Source: Metridium senile (taxonomy: Eukaryota; Cnidaria; Anthozoa; Actiniaria; Metridiidae). Taken from it: 64,000 nt of DNA. The position numbers and the translations under genes were made by a program. Of the stretch, positions 10,709 through 23,599 are shown piece after piece; the first letter of the stretch is position 1; every line of letters starts with the position of its first letter. A model generated the notes under the pieces. The model worked only from the letters and a program-made list of their open reading frames with translations. It had not been told where the DNA came from and ran no database searches. Where the stretch lies: the NCBI GenBank assembly GCA_949775045.1, contig OX459100.1, positions 2,667,936 to 2,731,935 of the forward strand, read 5' to 3'.

Positions 10709-13700
10709 AAGTTCTTTTATAGTAAGTTCTTTTACTAGCTAGGCAAAAAAAAAAAAAAAACGCACCACTTCTTACTAACATTGTATCGATGAAGGATTTA
10801 CGTTCGAAACGTTCGTAAAACGTTCACTCTGTAAGCGGTTATCCTGTCATTTTTACTCTGATGCTGGTTTTCTAGAAAAGGACAACGCAGTGTATTATTG
10901 TTAAATCACTAGTTATGCTACATTGGACTCTAGTTGTTTCCTTATAAACAATGACCCAACCCACACTAGTTTAACTGCTAGTTATCGTACATTTTACTCC
11001 AATAGGTTACGGTTTTCTTCCTTGAAACAGTATATCCACTAGAAGTTTTAGAAGTTCGACAAATAAAAGATTGTACGTTTGATCATGTTTTTGTGTGTCT
11101 TATAGATATGGTATACTGAACTGTTTTTGCAAAGAACTAAACTTTTGCAAAACAACAAACAAACAAAATAATACCTCTATATATTCGATTTACATGTATT
11201 TTTTACTCTCGAGTGTAAGATTCTCGAAAGATAATCCCCGTAATTATTGCAATACAATACCAGCTGTTTTTCTTGTTTCATGCATGTTTTGTAGGCAAGG
11301 ATGTGTGTGGGCTATTAACCAATTTCAGATGTAGTCATCTTGCTATTTAAATTAGATGTCCCCCACAAAGAACTAGAGCTTTTCTATTTTCACCAAATGG
11401 TTTTTGTTTAATACATGAAATATTCTGTTCCTACATTAGGAATTTAATTCCCAAAACAACATGTTATAATTAGATGGGCGCCGCCTGAATAGCCTGCGAG
11501 CATTCGGTTTCAACTCTGTCGGACTTGATAGAGAAAAGACCCGCAGATGTACTAGACGTAGGCTACGACGGGAGAACTCGGAATCTTTACTGCCAAGGGA
11601 AGAGGGGCTCAGGTAGTAAAACGATCGGGAATGCTAGTCGAGAATTTTCAAAAACCGCCCTAATAGATACTGGACGTCCTTTTAAAATGCGGAACAAGGA
11701 CGAGTTTTTACCCCTGTTAAGAGATAATACAAAAACAGAATATGTTGAGCTGTATTAAAGCACTCAAAAATCAAAGTAACGACTTCTCTCTCGCACTACA
11801 GCTCCAAGCGTGTTTATATCATCGGTATATCGCGCCGTTTTATATTCCTGAAATAAAAACATGTGTTTGAAAAATATATTAGATTACCTGCAAAAAACAT
11901 TGCTGGAAGAAAGCAGCACGGTCTTTTTCTTCATTTAGAAAACGCACTGAATAAGATAAACGATGAAATCAAGCTGAAAATTAGTTTAAAATCTCACTCT
12001 GAACAAAGGAATTTTGAGCCTGAAATCAAATGTCACTGTATAGTGCAAAAAAAAAAAAAATACCAGTTAACAAAAGAAAATTATATCACCTTTTTGTAAA
12101 AAAATAAAAATACTATTACAAATAACTTGTCGCAATTCTCGCGAGGATCTGGGAACGAACTGGCAAAGTGCGCTCAAAATAAAAGCGCGCGCGCTTGTAA
12201 TAAATGACGTCACAATAATAAGTTGTTTCATTTGCGTACAAATTTCAACCAGTGTGGCTCCCTCTTCGCGTTCTCTCTGAAATACTCAGTTAAGAAAAGA
12301 GAAAAACGAAAATCCATGTTAACGAAATGATTCACGAGTGAGGTAAGGTCGTTCTTATCATGTGCTGTCGATTTTTTTTGCTTTTTGGTAACGAAACTAT
12401 TTATACCAAGAAAATATTTAATTTCGAGTCATTTGTTCCTTTTATTTGCGATCGTGATCCTGCAATGTCTTTTTCCTTGGTTTTTGTTCGCATTTATGGC
12501 GCTCCAAATGGTCATGTCCAGTTAATCGGATTTCAAAACGCGGCGATTGATCGTTTTATTTTAAAGTTGCTAGCAGTTGTCTGAGTAATTTCAGGAGCAA
12601 GTAGGGATTTTTTTATTGTGAAATTTAATGCTATTTCAAAATATGAAAAAAACCCCCGGAGTATCCCGAGCTCGTTTTAGAGATAAGTAGACGCTCTATG
12701 AGCGTGAAGTCGGGCTAGTCATAAAATCAACACAGGAGGCTAAACAATTCTACTTTGGGCTTCCTGTGTTCGTTCCCAAAGCATCTTAGGGGACTATACG
12801 CAACATGACAGATAGATAGACTAAAAGGTAAACCTAGAGTCGGGCCCTCTAGCCCGACTAATTAGCACTTAATGGATGCCAACGCGCGCGATTTTGAAAC
12901 AAAATTTGTGAAACTGAAGTGATATATGAAAAACATAAAAACTCATAAATAAATAGTTATTTTCACACTATATAAAGCACAAATGCCGACTAATGATTCA
13001 TACTACAATACAACAATTAGATGTTTGAATAAAAGACAAAGGAATACCTTGATCTGTCATATTTGTCCTTCCAGTGCTTTCAAAACTCGCATGAAGTCGA
13101 ACAAAACCTCCTACGAAAATCTATATTTTTGTAAGTTAGACAAACTAACTTTTTTAAAACATTTGCAACAACATAGATTGTTTAGGTACTTTCCAGGTTC
13201 AATCAAGCATATAAAAAGTAAAGAGTCCCGTGCAAAATTAGAGGGTTTAGCATTGTTGAATCTCAAAACATGTATGGCTAAATTAAATTAAATTAAATTT
13301 TGTATTTTATTTTGTATTAAATTTTGTATTTTATTCAGCGGTACGGTATGTATGAAAGGGTTACGAGTATGGGTATAATGAGCATGTAGTGTAGGCGCAG
13401 TGCAATGTGTGTGAGTGTAATAATGCCATGATAATGCAATGCAATGGTACGCGTAGTACAGTGGGTGTGAGTTTAATGTAGTTGTAGTATAGTTAGCCTG
13501 CGTGGCGGCTCTTGGGGATTGGGGAAGAGGCTATAGTATAGTGTTTAGGTATAGTGCAGGCGCAGTGCACTGAGTGTGCGTGTATGAAAGGAAAACTGGT
13601 GAGTTTAAGTTTAATGTTACTTTTTCCCAGTCAGGTGCATTCACTATTTTTTTTTGTCTTCATTCATATTGCTTTTCTTTGTTCTTAAAAAGTAAACTGA

Positions 13701-14437
13701 CGCTCAAACATACACGATGATCGCAATAGCCATTATATTTCAACCATTTTGAACTTTTTGAATAAAAGAACTATTTCTAAGAAAATCCTGGTGCTGAGCT
13801 TAAAATACATAGTCCTCATTTTCAGCAATTTCTAGTGTCAGCTTTTCTTTTCGACTGTGTATTTCCCTCCTTGTGCATATTGCTGTCTCTTTCCTATTGT
13901 GATGCTACATATACTCCATATCTTATACACTATAATAGAATAATTCAGGTTCACTATTCACATCTCAACTGATTAGAGCTTTCACTAGTAGTTCTTGCAA
14001 TGCCACAAAATGTTGTCGACATTCTGAACTTAACTTTAGTAAGCTTAATTAGCTTGCTAAGCCTTACAAGGCTGATGTCCTTTCAACTATTCTCATACTA
14101 ACAGTCTTGGTACGATCTGTTGCAAATCTGAGTTGCTTGAGCAGATCGACTTCCACCTCGTTGTAGTACTCGTTCTAGCTATAGATGCATGTGAGTCTTA
14201 CCAAACACTTGACTATCTTCACGTTCCAACTATACATACAGTCTTGCTACAGTCTGTTGCTAATCTGAGTTGTTGCTTGAGCAGATCGATCAGACACTAG
14301 AATTCGACCTGCTTGTTGTAGTATTCGCTCTAGCTGATGGTTTTATCCAACATATATTTACGCTCAAACTGTTCTCATACAAACAGTCTTGTTAATACAA
14401 TCTGTTGCTAATCTAAGTTATTGCCTGAGCAGATCGA
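10709..14437. other. Gene-poor region
   Basis: No convincing gene. At 10788-10830 is CGATGAAGGATTTACGTTCG followed by AAACGTTCG, related to the hammerhead-like motif discussed for 39.9 kb. At 12130-12260 a repeat ending in AAATGACGTCACAAT recurs inverted at 22315-22400. A 102-codon frame at 12983-13291 (SYYNTTIRCLNKRQRNT) faintly recalls the start of Pif1-type helicases of Helitrons but is too short to call. At 14095-14437 are three diverged repeats of about 150 bp related to the end of the cysteine-rich gene. Confidence 0.5.
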
Positions 14438-17400
14438 TCAGCCACTAGACTTCGGCCTCGTTGTAGTATTTGTTTGAGCTGTGAGTCTTACCAAACATAT
14501 CTTGAAGAAGCCATGACAGTATTGTTGCTTAGTACACTGTGAGTCGTTTCTACATGCAACAACGCTACTTATTGTTGATGAGAGAGTTGGTACGGGGAGA
14601 ACGTTAAGACATTTCTTGAATCGAGCATGGCAGTATTTCCCTGATGCACAATCAGTGTTGTTTTTACAATCAATTGCTATGGGTATTTTATTGTTTCTTG
14701 TTGATGGAGATGTTAGATAAGGAAGACATCGGTGAAATATTGGATGGCAATATTCATCGACAAGACATTTGCAGGACTGTTTCTTTGGTGTTCTTGCTGA
14801 AGTCTGTGATTTCTGCTTTGAGCACACCTTGAAGAAGGAATGGCATTTAAGAGGACTTTTACATTCGGCATCACTTTTACATTTGGTATTCTGAAACAAA
14901 TGAAAGTTGCACTTATTTTAAATAGGAGGAAAAGAAATTGTCTATTCAGAAAATGTTATTATTATTATTATTCTGCGTTACTGAGCTACTAAAGGGTTAG
15001 TGAGTTGGTTACTTAGGCTGAGTTATGTTTGATCGATGTCGTCTGTAGATAGGGTGAATATGATGTACTGTAGTGTGGTATTATGTGTGTGGTATATGGT
15101 GTGTTATGATGTGCTGTGGTATATGATGTAGCATGCTGTGGTATGTAGTATGGTGTGGTATGTTGTAGCATGGTGTGTTATGATGTGCTGTGGTATATGA
15201 TGTAGCATTGTGTGGTATGTAGTATGGTGTGGTATGTTGTAGCATGGTGTGTTATGATGTGCTGTGGTATATGATGTAGCATGGTGTGGTATGTAGTATG
15301 GTGTGGTATGTTGTAGCATGGTGTGTTATGATGAGCTGTGGTATATGATGTAGCATGGTGTGGTATGTAGTATGGTGTGGTATGTTGTGGTATGGTGTGG
15401 TATGACGTGTTGTGGTATGATGTCGTATAGTATGATTTGGTGTGTTGTGTGTTGTGTGTTGTGTGTTGTGTTTTCTGGTATGATGTGATGTGGTATGATG
15501 TCGTGTAGTATGATGTGGTGGTACAGTGTTGTGAGTATTGTACAATGTAGTGTGGTGCAGTGTGGTTTAGTGTATGTAATTTGTGTAGTGCAGTGCAATG
15601 TACATATAGTGAGGTATGGTGTGTCATGGCATGGTATGGTATGGTTTGTGGTAGTGTGGTGTATTGTTGTCTGGTATGGTGTGACATGACGTAGTGTAGT
15701 GCAGAAATGGTGTGGTATGGTATGGTTTGATGTAGTGTGGCACAGTATGGTGTGGTATGGTGAAGTTTGATGTAATGTAATGTTGTGATTGTAGTCAGGA
15801 AGGATCGATGTGGTGCAGTGGGGTAGGATATAGTGTTGTGCAGTATAGTGTGTGGCAGTGCAGTGTAGTGTGGTGTGGTACAGTATGGTGCAATGAAATA
15901 TGGTATGGCTATGTACGATGTGTGGCAGTGTAGTGTAGTGTGGTGTGGTGTAGTGTGGTGTGGTGTAGTGCAGTGTAGTGTGGGGTGGTGTGGTGTGTGG
16001 TGTGGTGTGGTGTGGTGTGGTGTGGTGTGGTGTGGTGTGGTGTGGTGTGGTGTGGTGTGGTGTGGTGTGGTGTGGTGTGGTGTGGTGTGGTGTGGTGTGG
16101 TGTGGTGTGGTGTGGTGTGGTGTGGTGTGGTGTGGTGTGGTGTGGTGTGGTGTGGTGTGGTGTGGTGTGGTGTGGTGTGGTGTGGTGTGGTGTGGTGTGG
16201 TGTGGTGTGGTGTGGTGTGGTGTGGTGTGGTGTGGTGTGGTGTGGTGTGGTGTGGTGTGGTGTGGTGTGGTGTGGTGTGGTGTGGTGTGGTGTGGTGTGG
16301 TGTGGTGTGGTGTGGTGTGGTGTGGTGCGGTGCGGTGCGGTGTGGTGTGGTGCGGTGTGGTGTGATGTGGTGCAGTGAAATATGGTATGGCTATGTACCA
16401 TGTGTGGCAGTGTAGTGTAGTGTGGTGTGGTGTGGTGCAGTGAAATATGGTATGGCTATGTACGATGTGTGGCAGTGTAGTGTAGTGTGGTGTGGTGTGG
16501 TGCGGTGCAGTGTATTGTGGTGCAGTACAGTGTGTCTTTGGCATAGCAGTGAGTGGTATGTACGTGTGGTGTGTACGTGTATGTGGTGTGATTTAATGTA
16601 ATGTAGTGTGGTTTGATGTAGTGTGGTTTGATGTAATCGATGTGCATGTGATGGGATGTAGTGTGGTGAAGTGAGGTGTGGTGCAGTGTGACGTGGTGTG
16701 GTGTTGCATGGTGTTGTCTAGCATATCGATTCCTGGAAAACATAAAAAACTCACTGGAGAAGGCTTTAGCACACCAAGAGCTCTTAAAATGGAAATAAAA
16801 CACTTGTGCAAAACGCACAAACTATCAACTTTTTAAATAGACCTTCCTGACGCATTAAGTTGCTTTTGAAAGGCTAAATGTTAAAAGTATCACGCATACT
16901 TAAACGGCGGTATCAATGAAATCGAACTCAATGTTTTAATGAGATGAACATCAAGAGAAACAGTTGTTTTTGTCATTATCAGTCCATATCGATAAAAAGC
17001 ACCATCGCGTTTTACAGTGCAAACCAAAAAACTGTGGGCATCCAGTAATGAGGGGGCGTAAGGGGTGTTGGAAACCGCACAAAAAAACCGCACAATTGCA
17101 CCAAAATTTGCTACACCGCAACCGCAAGATTTGCGAAACCGCAAAACTGCAGTTATGAATGAAAAACCCCGCAAAACCGCACCAAAAACAACGCGTAACC
17201 GAATCACCGCAAACCCTTACGTCCCCCTCAGTAATATTATAGAAATCGTCGACGTCTATCGTTAACTAAGCAGCCAGAAACAACTCTCTAACTGCAAGAC
17301 GTTTGACTGATTTATAGACAGATAAACTATGTGTAGTTAGAGTGTCGTTCTACATTGTTCAACGAACAATAAACGGTTACTGAAATATTTTTCGGTGCCC

Positions 17401-18275
17401 ACGGTTTTTCGATTCGCACTGAGACATTCAAATATTTTTTATTAATATTTTATAGGATATTGAAAATCAAACATAAACGTCCAAAAGGTGACTGTCAGCA
17501 ATTGCCAAGTCTTTATTGGCTGCAACACTTTGATTTGGCTCCAATGTCGACTGTGATTATTCATACTATTTATTTTACACGCTTTTTTTGTACTAATTAT
17601 GTTGAAAGGTCTTGAAAGCTTTTAGTGTTTGTACTCTAACTATGTTATGTGCTTATAGTGTTTGTATTTAATTTACAAACACTATTTGCTTCCACAAAAC
17701 GTGAGTTCTCGAGAGTATCGAGTATCGAGGGTCTCCCAGGGGGTCCGTGTTCCCATGTTCCCTTTAAAATGTTCGCTTTGTTCCCTTGTTCCCATATATT
17801 TCGTGTTCCCTTGTTCCCATCCAAAATGTCCCCATGTTCCCTTGTTCCCATATATTTCGTGTTCCCTTGTTCCCTATATATATTTTGTTTTGTTCCCTTG
17901 TTCCCATTGCTAAATTTACACTGTTCCCCTGTTCCCCAAAAACCCCTGGGAGACCCTCAGTATCTGAGTCGTTAGAGCACATTTCGTATGACTATAGCTC
18001 ACGGCATGAACGCGGTCAAGGCACGGAAAGGCACGTCAAAAAAGTCTAGAAAACATCACGGTCGCGGCAAGGCACGGACACAGCACTGTACTTTTCAAAG
18101 TCATACGAAATCTGCTCTAGTGTGGGTGTTTTGTGATCAGACCCTTCATGGCTCCAATCGCAATACCCTTTCTTCATAAAAGCTTTAAGAATAAACTTAC
18201 CAGTGAAGTTTTACCACTTCCTGCGCAGATGATGAGGACACCAAGAACATATACCAATACTAGTTCTCGTGACAT
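14438..18275 (-). CDS. Secreted cysteine-rich protein with four C-x5-C-x5-C-x6-C modules
   Basis: Proposed exon 1 is 18275-18201 (25 codons; MSRELVLVYVLGVLIICAGS, a clear signal peptide) ending at a GTAAGT donor in phase 0. Exon 2 is 14890-14438, entered through a TTTGTTTCAG acceptor in phase 0 and ending in TGA; total 175 aa. The mature part has modules such as CKNNTDCASGKYCHARFKKC and CRNDSQCTKQQYCHGFFKIC, spaced by Ser/Thr-rich linkers; the second module has lost the x5 spacing (CKC). The C-x5-C-x5-C pattern resembles the first half of Dickkopf-type cysteine domains, but full Dickkopf structure is absent, so I give no function. The joining of the two exons across a 3.3-kb low-complexity intron is inferred from phase and splice sites; extra exons are possible. 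Degenerate copies of the 3' end occur at 14095-14440. Confidence 0.6.
15060..16710. repeat. TG-rich simple-sequence block including 74-bp repeats and (TGTGG)n
   Basis: Within the intron of the cysteine-rich gene. At 15105-15400 a 74-bp unit (GTTATGATGTGCTGTGG and onward) repeats about four times. At 15976-16330 a pure TGTGG pentamer runs about 70 times. At 16376-16510 a unit of about 63 bp starting GCAGTGAAATATGGTATGG repeats. His/Thr-rich and Cys/Gly/Val-rich frames here are translation artefacts. Confidence 0.95.
17049..17227. mobile_element. hAT-like MITE (GAGGGGGCGTAAGG termini)
   Basis: Left GAGGGGGCGTAAGGG and right CCCTTACGTCCCCCTC are inverted, and AGTAAT lies on both flanks. The interior is rich in AAACCGCAC blocks. 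The same family appears at 29575-30117. Confidence 0.65.
17727..17957. mobile_element. MITE with GAGGGTCTCCCAGGGG termini
   Basis: GAGGGTCTCCCAGGGG on the left and CCCCTGGGAGACCCTC on the right flank tandem TTCCCTTGTTCCCATA blocks. AGTATC occurs on both sides as a probable target-site duplication. Confidence 0.65.
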
Positions 18276-19379
18276 CCTTCCCTTCTTCTTGTATGGTCCT
18301 TCTGTTGTTCTCCTTCTGTATCAAACGGCTTCTAGTTAATGACCTCTACATCATTTCCTCATCCTCAAATCATTTGACATATCCCAGACGCAATATCTTG
18401 TAACCTATGCTCTCTTTGAGATATGCCGGCTATAATTAAATCCCTATCTATATCTTCACCCCATTTGTTTATTGAACTACTGGTCTATTCATTAAATATT
18501 CATCATCATTTCTCATGGCGCAAAAAGCCACACACGGTTCGGTATTGAGTCGTTCATTGTGCTTTTCCCAATGGCCACTTGAAAGCTGTTTAAGCCTTTT
18601 CTTAAACGATCGGTCGAGAATTGAACATATTCTTTGAAAAAATGAATCAACTGAATGCGATTGATGAAAAAATACTAAAATTTAAAAGTATACAAAGAAA
18701 CCAAAACGGTTTATATAAAATGGATGAAAAAATGAATGAATCTAAATCAAAACCAAATTTTAATTTGCTACGCAAAAATATATGAACAACCCAAAACTTT
18801 ACGTTTTATCTCCGTTGTTGAAAACATTCCTTTCAATTAAAAAAAAACCCAAAACATTCCACGAATATATAGCCGAATCGGCCTAATGTTCGGTATCAAT
18901 CATAAATGCATATCCTGTTTAATTAAAAAAAAAGCAGATGAATCACATTGATTGCTATAAAGTCTTTCTCATTTATTCTTTGCGTGAGAGATGGCCTGTC
19001 AATGAGCCAATCTAGTACTTCCTAATTACTTAGATCAATTGATAATAGCGCGATAGTAATTAATGTGGCAGATAGTTAAAAGCTATCAGTATAAAGTGAT
19101 GGATTGAGTGTAATAGTCTAGTGTATATTCTCTGGTGCAGATCTATTTCAAACAAAGGTTGTCATTCATTTTGCCGAATATAGAACATACTGCATGGCCT
19201 GCGCATATGAGCACATATACATTTTGTCTGCGCATGCGTTTTATAAAAAAAATGCTGTCGAATGGAAGAATTAATAAGCTGACATCGAACATTTGGTTGA
19301 AATCTCATCCTTCGAAATCATGTTCAACTATCGAAATACTAAGAAATGAATAGTCTACCTTATAAAATAACTATTTGAA

Positions 19380-19610
19380 ATCACGTATTTTGATTGGTTG
19401 AGGCGCGTGCTTTATGAGAGCACACAGCACGCGCGTTTGCATGTTGATCAATTTGTAATTTATAAAAGAAATAGATAACTTGGTTTCTGTGCTGTATGTA
19501 GTGTTTACAACATTCGCGGCCGTGTTGTATCGGCAGATACAATCGCAAGCCGAAGGCGCGCGATTGTATCGCCGATACAACACGGACGCGAATGTTGTAA
19601 ACTACTTAAA
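19380..19610. mobile_element. Fold-back element (GAGGCGCGTGCTTTATGAGA family)
   Basis: It opens with GATTGGTTGAGGCGCGTGC and includes a 100-bp palindrome at 19503-19602 (GTTTACAACATTCGCG inverted at the right). A partial copy of the opening is at 28850-28920, and inverted related sequence is at 50280-50330. Confidence 0.6.
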
Positions 19611-19799
19611 AAATGTCTAGGTAAGCTCTTTAATATTTGACTAAAATTTTCAAGATTAAAATAAATTTTGCCGTAAAATTACCAGTTAAAACTTATGCAA
19701 ATCAGGATATACAACACTAGTGTTGTATCAGATTTACAACACTCGTCATGGTCATGGTTTCTTTTGAAAATGTCTCATTAATTATTCATGAATTTTTTA

Positions 19800-19945
19800 A
19801 GCAGTTATAAAGCACTTGGGGATTGTCAGAACACTAGAGAAGTGTTGAGAAGCACTCCGCTTCGCATCGTGCTTCTCGTAACACTTCTCTCGTGTTCTGA
19901 CAACCCCGCGTGCTTTAGAACTGCACACAGCACACGCGCGCGTTT
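19800..19945. mobile_element. Fold-back element (GCAGTTATAAAGCA family), copy 1
   Basis: GCAGTTATAAAGCACTTGGG pairs with CCGCGTGCTTTAGAACTGC around a hairpin of AGAACACTAGAGAAGTGTT. A second copy lies at 50024-50170. Confidence 0.65.
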
Positions 19946-20089
19946 TCTATTTCTTCAATGAAAAATATCACGCGTGGAATTAAGAAAAGAAGTGAGAAGA
20001 ATTACCAGAACTTCGTACTTTCAAGTAAAGGTTTGGGCGCTAAATTCATTTATAACTGAGATAAACCTAACAGTAGAAATCATTAACTA

Positions 20090-21116
20090 CAGTATGTGTC
20101 TGCAATTCCGGACGGTTTTTAAATAAATTGCCATATCATTCGTTAAATGCATTGTTTAGGAAATATATTTTCCCTGGAGATGAGGTAACATCTGATAAAG
20201 ATTTATATAAAGTATTGGCCAATTTTAGTGATTTTAAAAAATGTTATGGATATATTTGTAAAGTAGTTTGAGTGGTGCAATTCCGGACAGTTGTGTGCAA
20301 AGCCGGACACTATTAAAGTAGATTCTGTTTAATCAATTCTTTGAAGTTATTTCCTAATTTTCGAATGCTTATGATAGATTTTCCATTTCCACAGTCAAAT
20401 TTGAGATTAAAGCATAAATTTGCGTTAATTAAATCATGAGTTACGTTGCTTGATTTAATACGTTTGAGCACTAAAGTATTTCACACATGAGTAATTGCTT
20501 TCGTGCGCTGGATTCTGCAAATGAATATAAATGTCCTATAAATGAATAGTGCATGGTGATTAAACCATCCAAAAGATAACTTTTGTTTGCAAAATCAACC
20601 TGCAGTTGAATTGTATATTTTTAAGCGACATTTTAACCTACAATTCAAAGTTACGGGTGATTGCTTATCTTGTATATTTTATCGTCCGGAATTGCACATA
20701 CCTTAGTGGATTTTAGTAGTATTTCCAAAACCGTCTCCTACACTTATTTAAAACTATTAAAAGCTCTTCTTTTCACACAAGATAAAACATTGTTTGCAAT
20801 TGAAAACGTACTAATTATTTTGGCGTTATCATTTGAATCTGCAGAAAAATCACCATTTTAAGTTTAACATGTAATTCGGAGCGCGTTAAAAACTGACTTA
20901 TTGCGAATTTGCATATTCACATGCGATGACAAATTGCTCTTTTTCCTAGCTGAAAATATCTCGATTGTCACAAAAACTTCTTAAACAATAGAATACATAC
21001 AAATGCTTAATTCTATAATGTTGTTTTCATTTTTAAACAAATTCGATCTCTTTTTAAACGCTTAAATGCCAAAGTGTCCGGATTTGCACACTGTCCGGAT
21101 TTGTGCACACATACTG
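20090..21116. mobile_element. Tc1/mariner-type non-autonomous element, 1027 bp
   Basis: TA|CAGTATGTGTCTGCAATTCC on the left and the inverted CACATACTG|TA on the right give a TA duplication. Subterminal TCCGGA(C) motifs recur at both ends (20107, 20285, 20307, 20683, 21077, 21093). No transposase frame is seen. Confidence 0.7.
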
Positions 21117-21235
21117 TACATGATTACGTCGTAGATTAAATTATATTAGGACATTTTAAACGCAACGGATCGACAAATAATTCGCCATGTTTGCCAAAAC
21201 GCCAGCGCTTACGAAACAATTAAGAGACAAATTAA

Positions 21236-22010
21236 AAAAACAAACAAAGAGACAAACAAACAAAAAGACAAACAAACAAACAAACAAACAAACAAAGAGC
21301 CAAACAAACAACAAAGAGACAAACGAACAAACAAACAAAGAGACAAACAAACAAACAAACAAACAAACAAACAAACAAACAAACAAAGAGACAAACAAAC
21401 AAACAAACAAACAAACAAAGAGACAAACAAACAAACAAACAAACAAAGAGACATACAAACAAACAAACAAACAAATAAACAGAGACAAACAAACAAACAA
21501 ACAAAGAGACAAACAAACAAACAAACAAAGAGACATACAAACAAACAAAAAGACAAACAAACAAATAAACAGAGACAAACAAACAAATAAACAAAGAGAC
21601 AAACGAACAAACGAAAAGACAAACAAAGAGACAATTAAGGAGACAATCAAAGAGACAATCATAGACAATCAAAGAGACAAACAAAGAGACAAACAAACAA
21701 ACAAAGAGACAAACAAACAAAGAGACAAACAAACAAACAAAGAGACAAACAAACAAATAAACAAAGAGACATACAAACAAACAAAAAGACAAACAAAGAG
21801 ACAAACAAACAAATAAACAAAGAGACAAACGAATAAACAAAAAGACAATCAAAGAGACAATCAAAGAGACAATCAAAGAGACAATCAAAGAGACAAACAA
21901 AGAGACAAACAAACAAATAAACAAACAAACAAAGTGACAATCAAAGAGACAATCAAAGAGACAAACAAGGAGACAAACAAACAAACAAACATACAAAGGG
22001 ACAATGTAAA
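21236..22010. repeat. (CAAA)n-type simple sequence with GAGA interruptions
   Basis: Tetranucleotide CAAA interspersed with AGAGACAA. Several long low-complexity frames on both strands come from it. It is preceded by a short frame starting MFAKTPALTKQLRDK and followed (22030-22314) by about 90 open codons that I cannot assign. Confidence 0.9.
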
Positions 22011-22314
22011 CAAACAAAAACAAACCAGGGATCAAAGTTTAAGGACATTACTGTCGACTTTTGCCAAGCGAAAAACCTTTAACGCAAATGACTCGAAAAA
22101 ATTTCTTGCAATTAAACATTCGGTATTAGAAAGCAAGCTAAAACTAACCACCGTAAAAATAATTGAAAAAATTTCAATAGAAAGACAGCACATCACCTAC
22201 CTTCTAATACCTTCTCGTAAATCGTACGTTAATTTAGTTTTAAAGGATTTCACAGAAAACGCGATGAGGTACAACTGCGCTGCTTTTAAAAAAATGTATA
22301 CGCAAATGAGATAA

Positions 22315-22440
22315 CCAACCCATTGTGACGTCATTTATCAAAAGAGCGCGAACTTTTTTTGGGCGCGCTCACACTCATTCCCAAATCACCGCGAAAATTA
22401 TGATAAAGGGAGCCCAAGAAAATTAAATGGTGCCTTTTCT
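22315..22440. repeat. Interspersed repeat, inverted relative to 12130-12260
   Basis: The reverse complement shares GATAAATGACGTCACAAT and a flanking GCGC-rich block with the 12.2-kb copy, and also the TCATTTGCGTA that follows. Confidence 0.5.
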
Positions 22441-22701
22441 TGTTGATCAACCATATCATTTTGTTTGTATTCGTATTACATATACAATGCATTTCTGATT
22501 TGGTATTTTGTTCCTATTAAGAAAAAGGTAAATTCATTTTCTCGATCTGACAGGCTTTGGGAGTTTTTAATTTTGGTAAAATCAGTAAATAATCTTGAAA
22601 TACGACAAGGGAAACTTGAGACTCAGCGTTTTAACTGAAAAGGTTTGTAATACCAAAACACTTTCTATAAAGATAGAATATTATTTTAAATTACTTACCT
22701 A

Positions 22702-22974
22702 CAATCTCGGCAAAAAATAAGTGAGACAACTGCTTTGAAAATGGGACATTAGTCTGATACCGTAATGCGCGTGCTTTTGGGGCCTAAATTTGTTGTTAAA
22801 GCCACTCCCCCCTCCCCCCACTACACAATGTTGGCCTGGCAGTCATCAAGGAAACATGTTAACTGAAAACCAACATTGTGTGGAGGGGGAGGGGAGGATT
22901 ATACCGAAAATGTATAGGTAAAGATCAAAATAGAGAAAACCGTAAAAGTGTCTCACTAGTTTCTGCCAAGATTG
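22702..22974. mobile_element. Tc1/mariner-type MITE, 273 bp
   Basis: TA|CAATCTCGGCAAAAAATAAG and the inverted TTCTGCCAAGATTG|TA define the ends. An internal inverted repeat (ACACAATGTTGG / CCAACATTGTGT) lies at 22825-22885. It is the same family as 59616-59871. Confidence 0.75.
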
Positions 22975-23599
22975 TAGCATAGCGATGATTTCAAATAATC
23001 TTGCGACATGCTCTTAAAAAGAATTTCTTTGCCATCTTCGTTTATTGACATTCTTTGAAGACAATCCTCCATTTTGAACTTTGAACAACGCAAAGCAGTT
23101 TGGGATACCATAAACTTAAATACAGGTTTTTTGAAAACACCTCTCATTAGAAAACAAAAGACTTAAGCATAGTACTCTAAATTGTATCTTATTATTTTGT
23201 GAAAGCCAAAAACAAAAACAAAAAATAAATAAAATGTATTGGGTAAACAGATAAAGCATAATTATACATTTCTTCACAAAAAAAAAAAAAAAAAACACTA
23301 AAAAAAAACAACAACGATCAAACGCACAAAAGTTGCATTAATTTTTATTTCGGATATATTTACAAACCTTTACATAGATATACAATATTTAAAATGTTAA
23401 GTTACACCCTTGTTTTAATTAAACAAATTAAAATAATTTCTTCACACTTCGCATTTATATTTATATCTTATATTTCGCTTTATTATTCGAAGTTACTTTT
23501 ATGAAAACATTTCAAGCATTTATTTAGGTATATATATATGTGTTCTTTTATAAATAGTAAAATAATTATTGCTCATTAAAAAAATTCCAGTAAAAATTC

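Noticed and set aside
11525..12584. Frames of 74-78 codons between the LINE fragment and the cysteine-rich gene
   Set aside because: No homology recognised, biased composition, no neighbouring exons; not supported as genes.
15178..16544. Long His/Thr/Pro and Cys/Gly/Val reading frames on both strands (up to 407 codons)
   Set aside because: Translation of (TGTGG)n and related simple sequence in an intron; six-frame openness comes from the repeat, with no coding signature.
21187..22035. Lys/Thr/Gln-rich and Cys/Leu/Phe/Val-rich frames of 140-267 codons
   Set aside because: Produced by (CAAA)n and AGAGACAA repeats on both strands.
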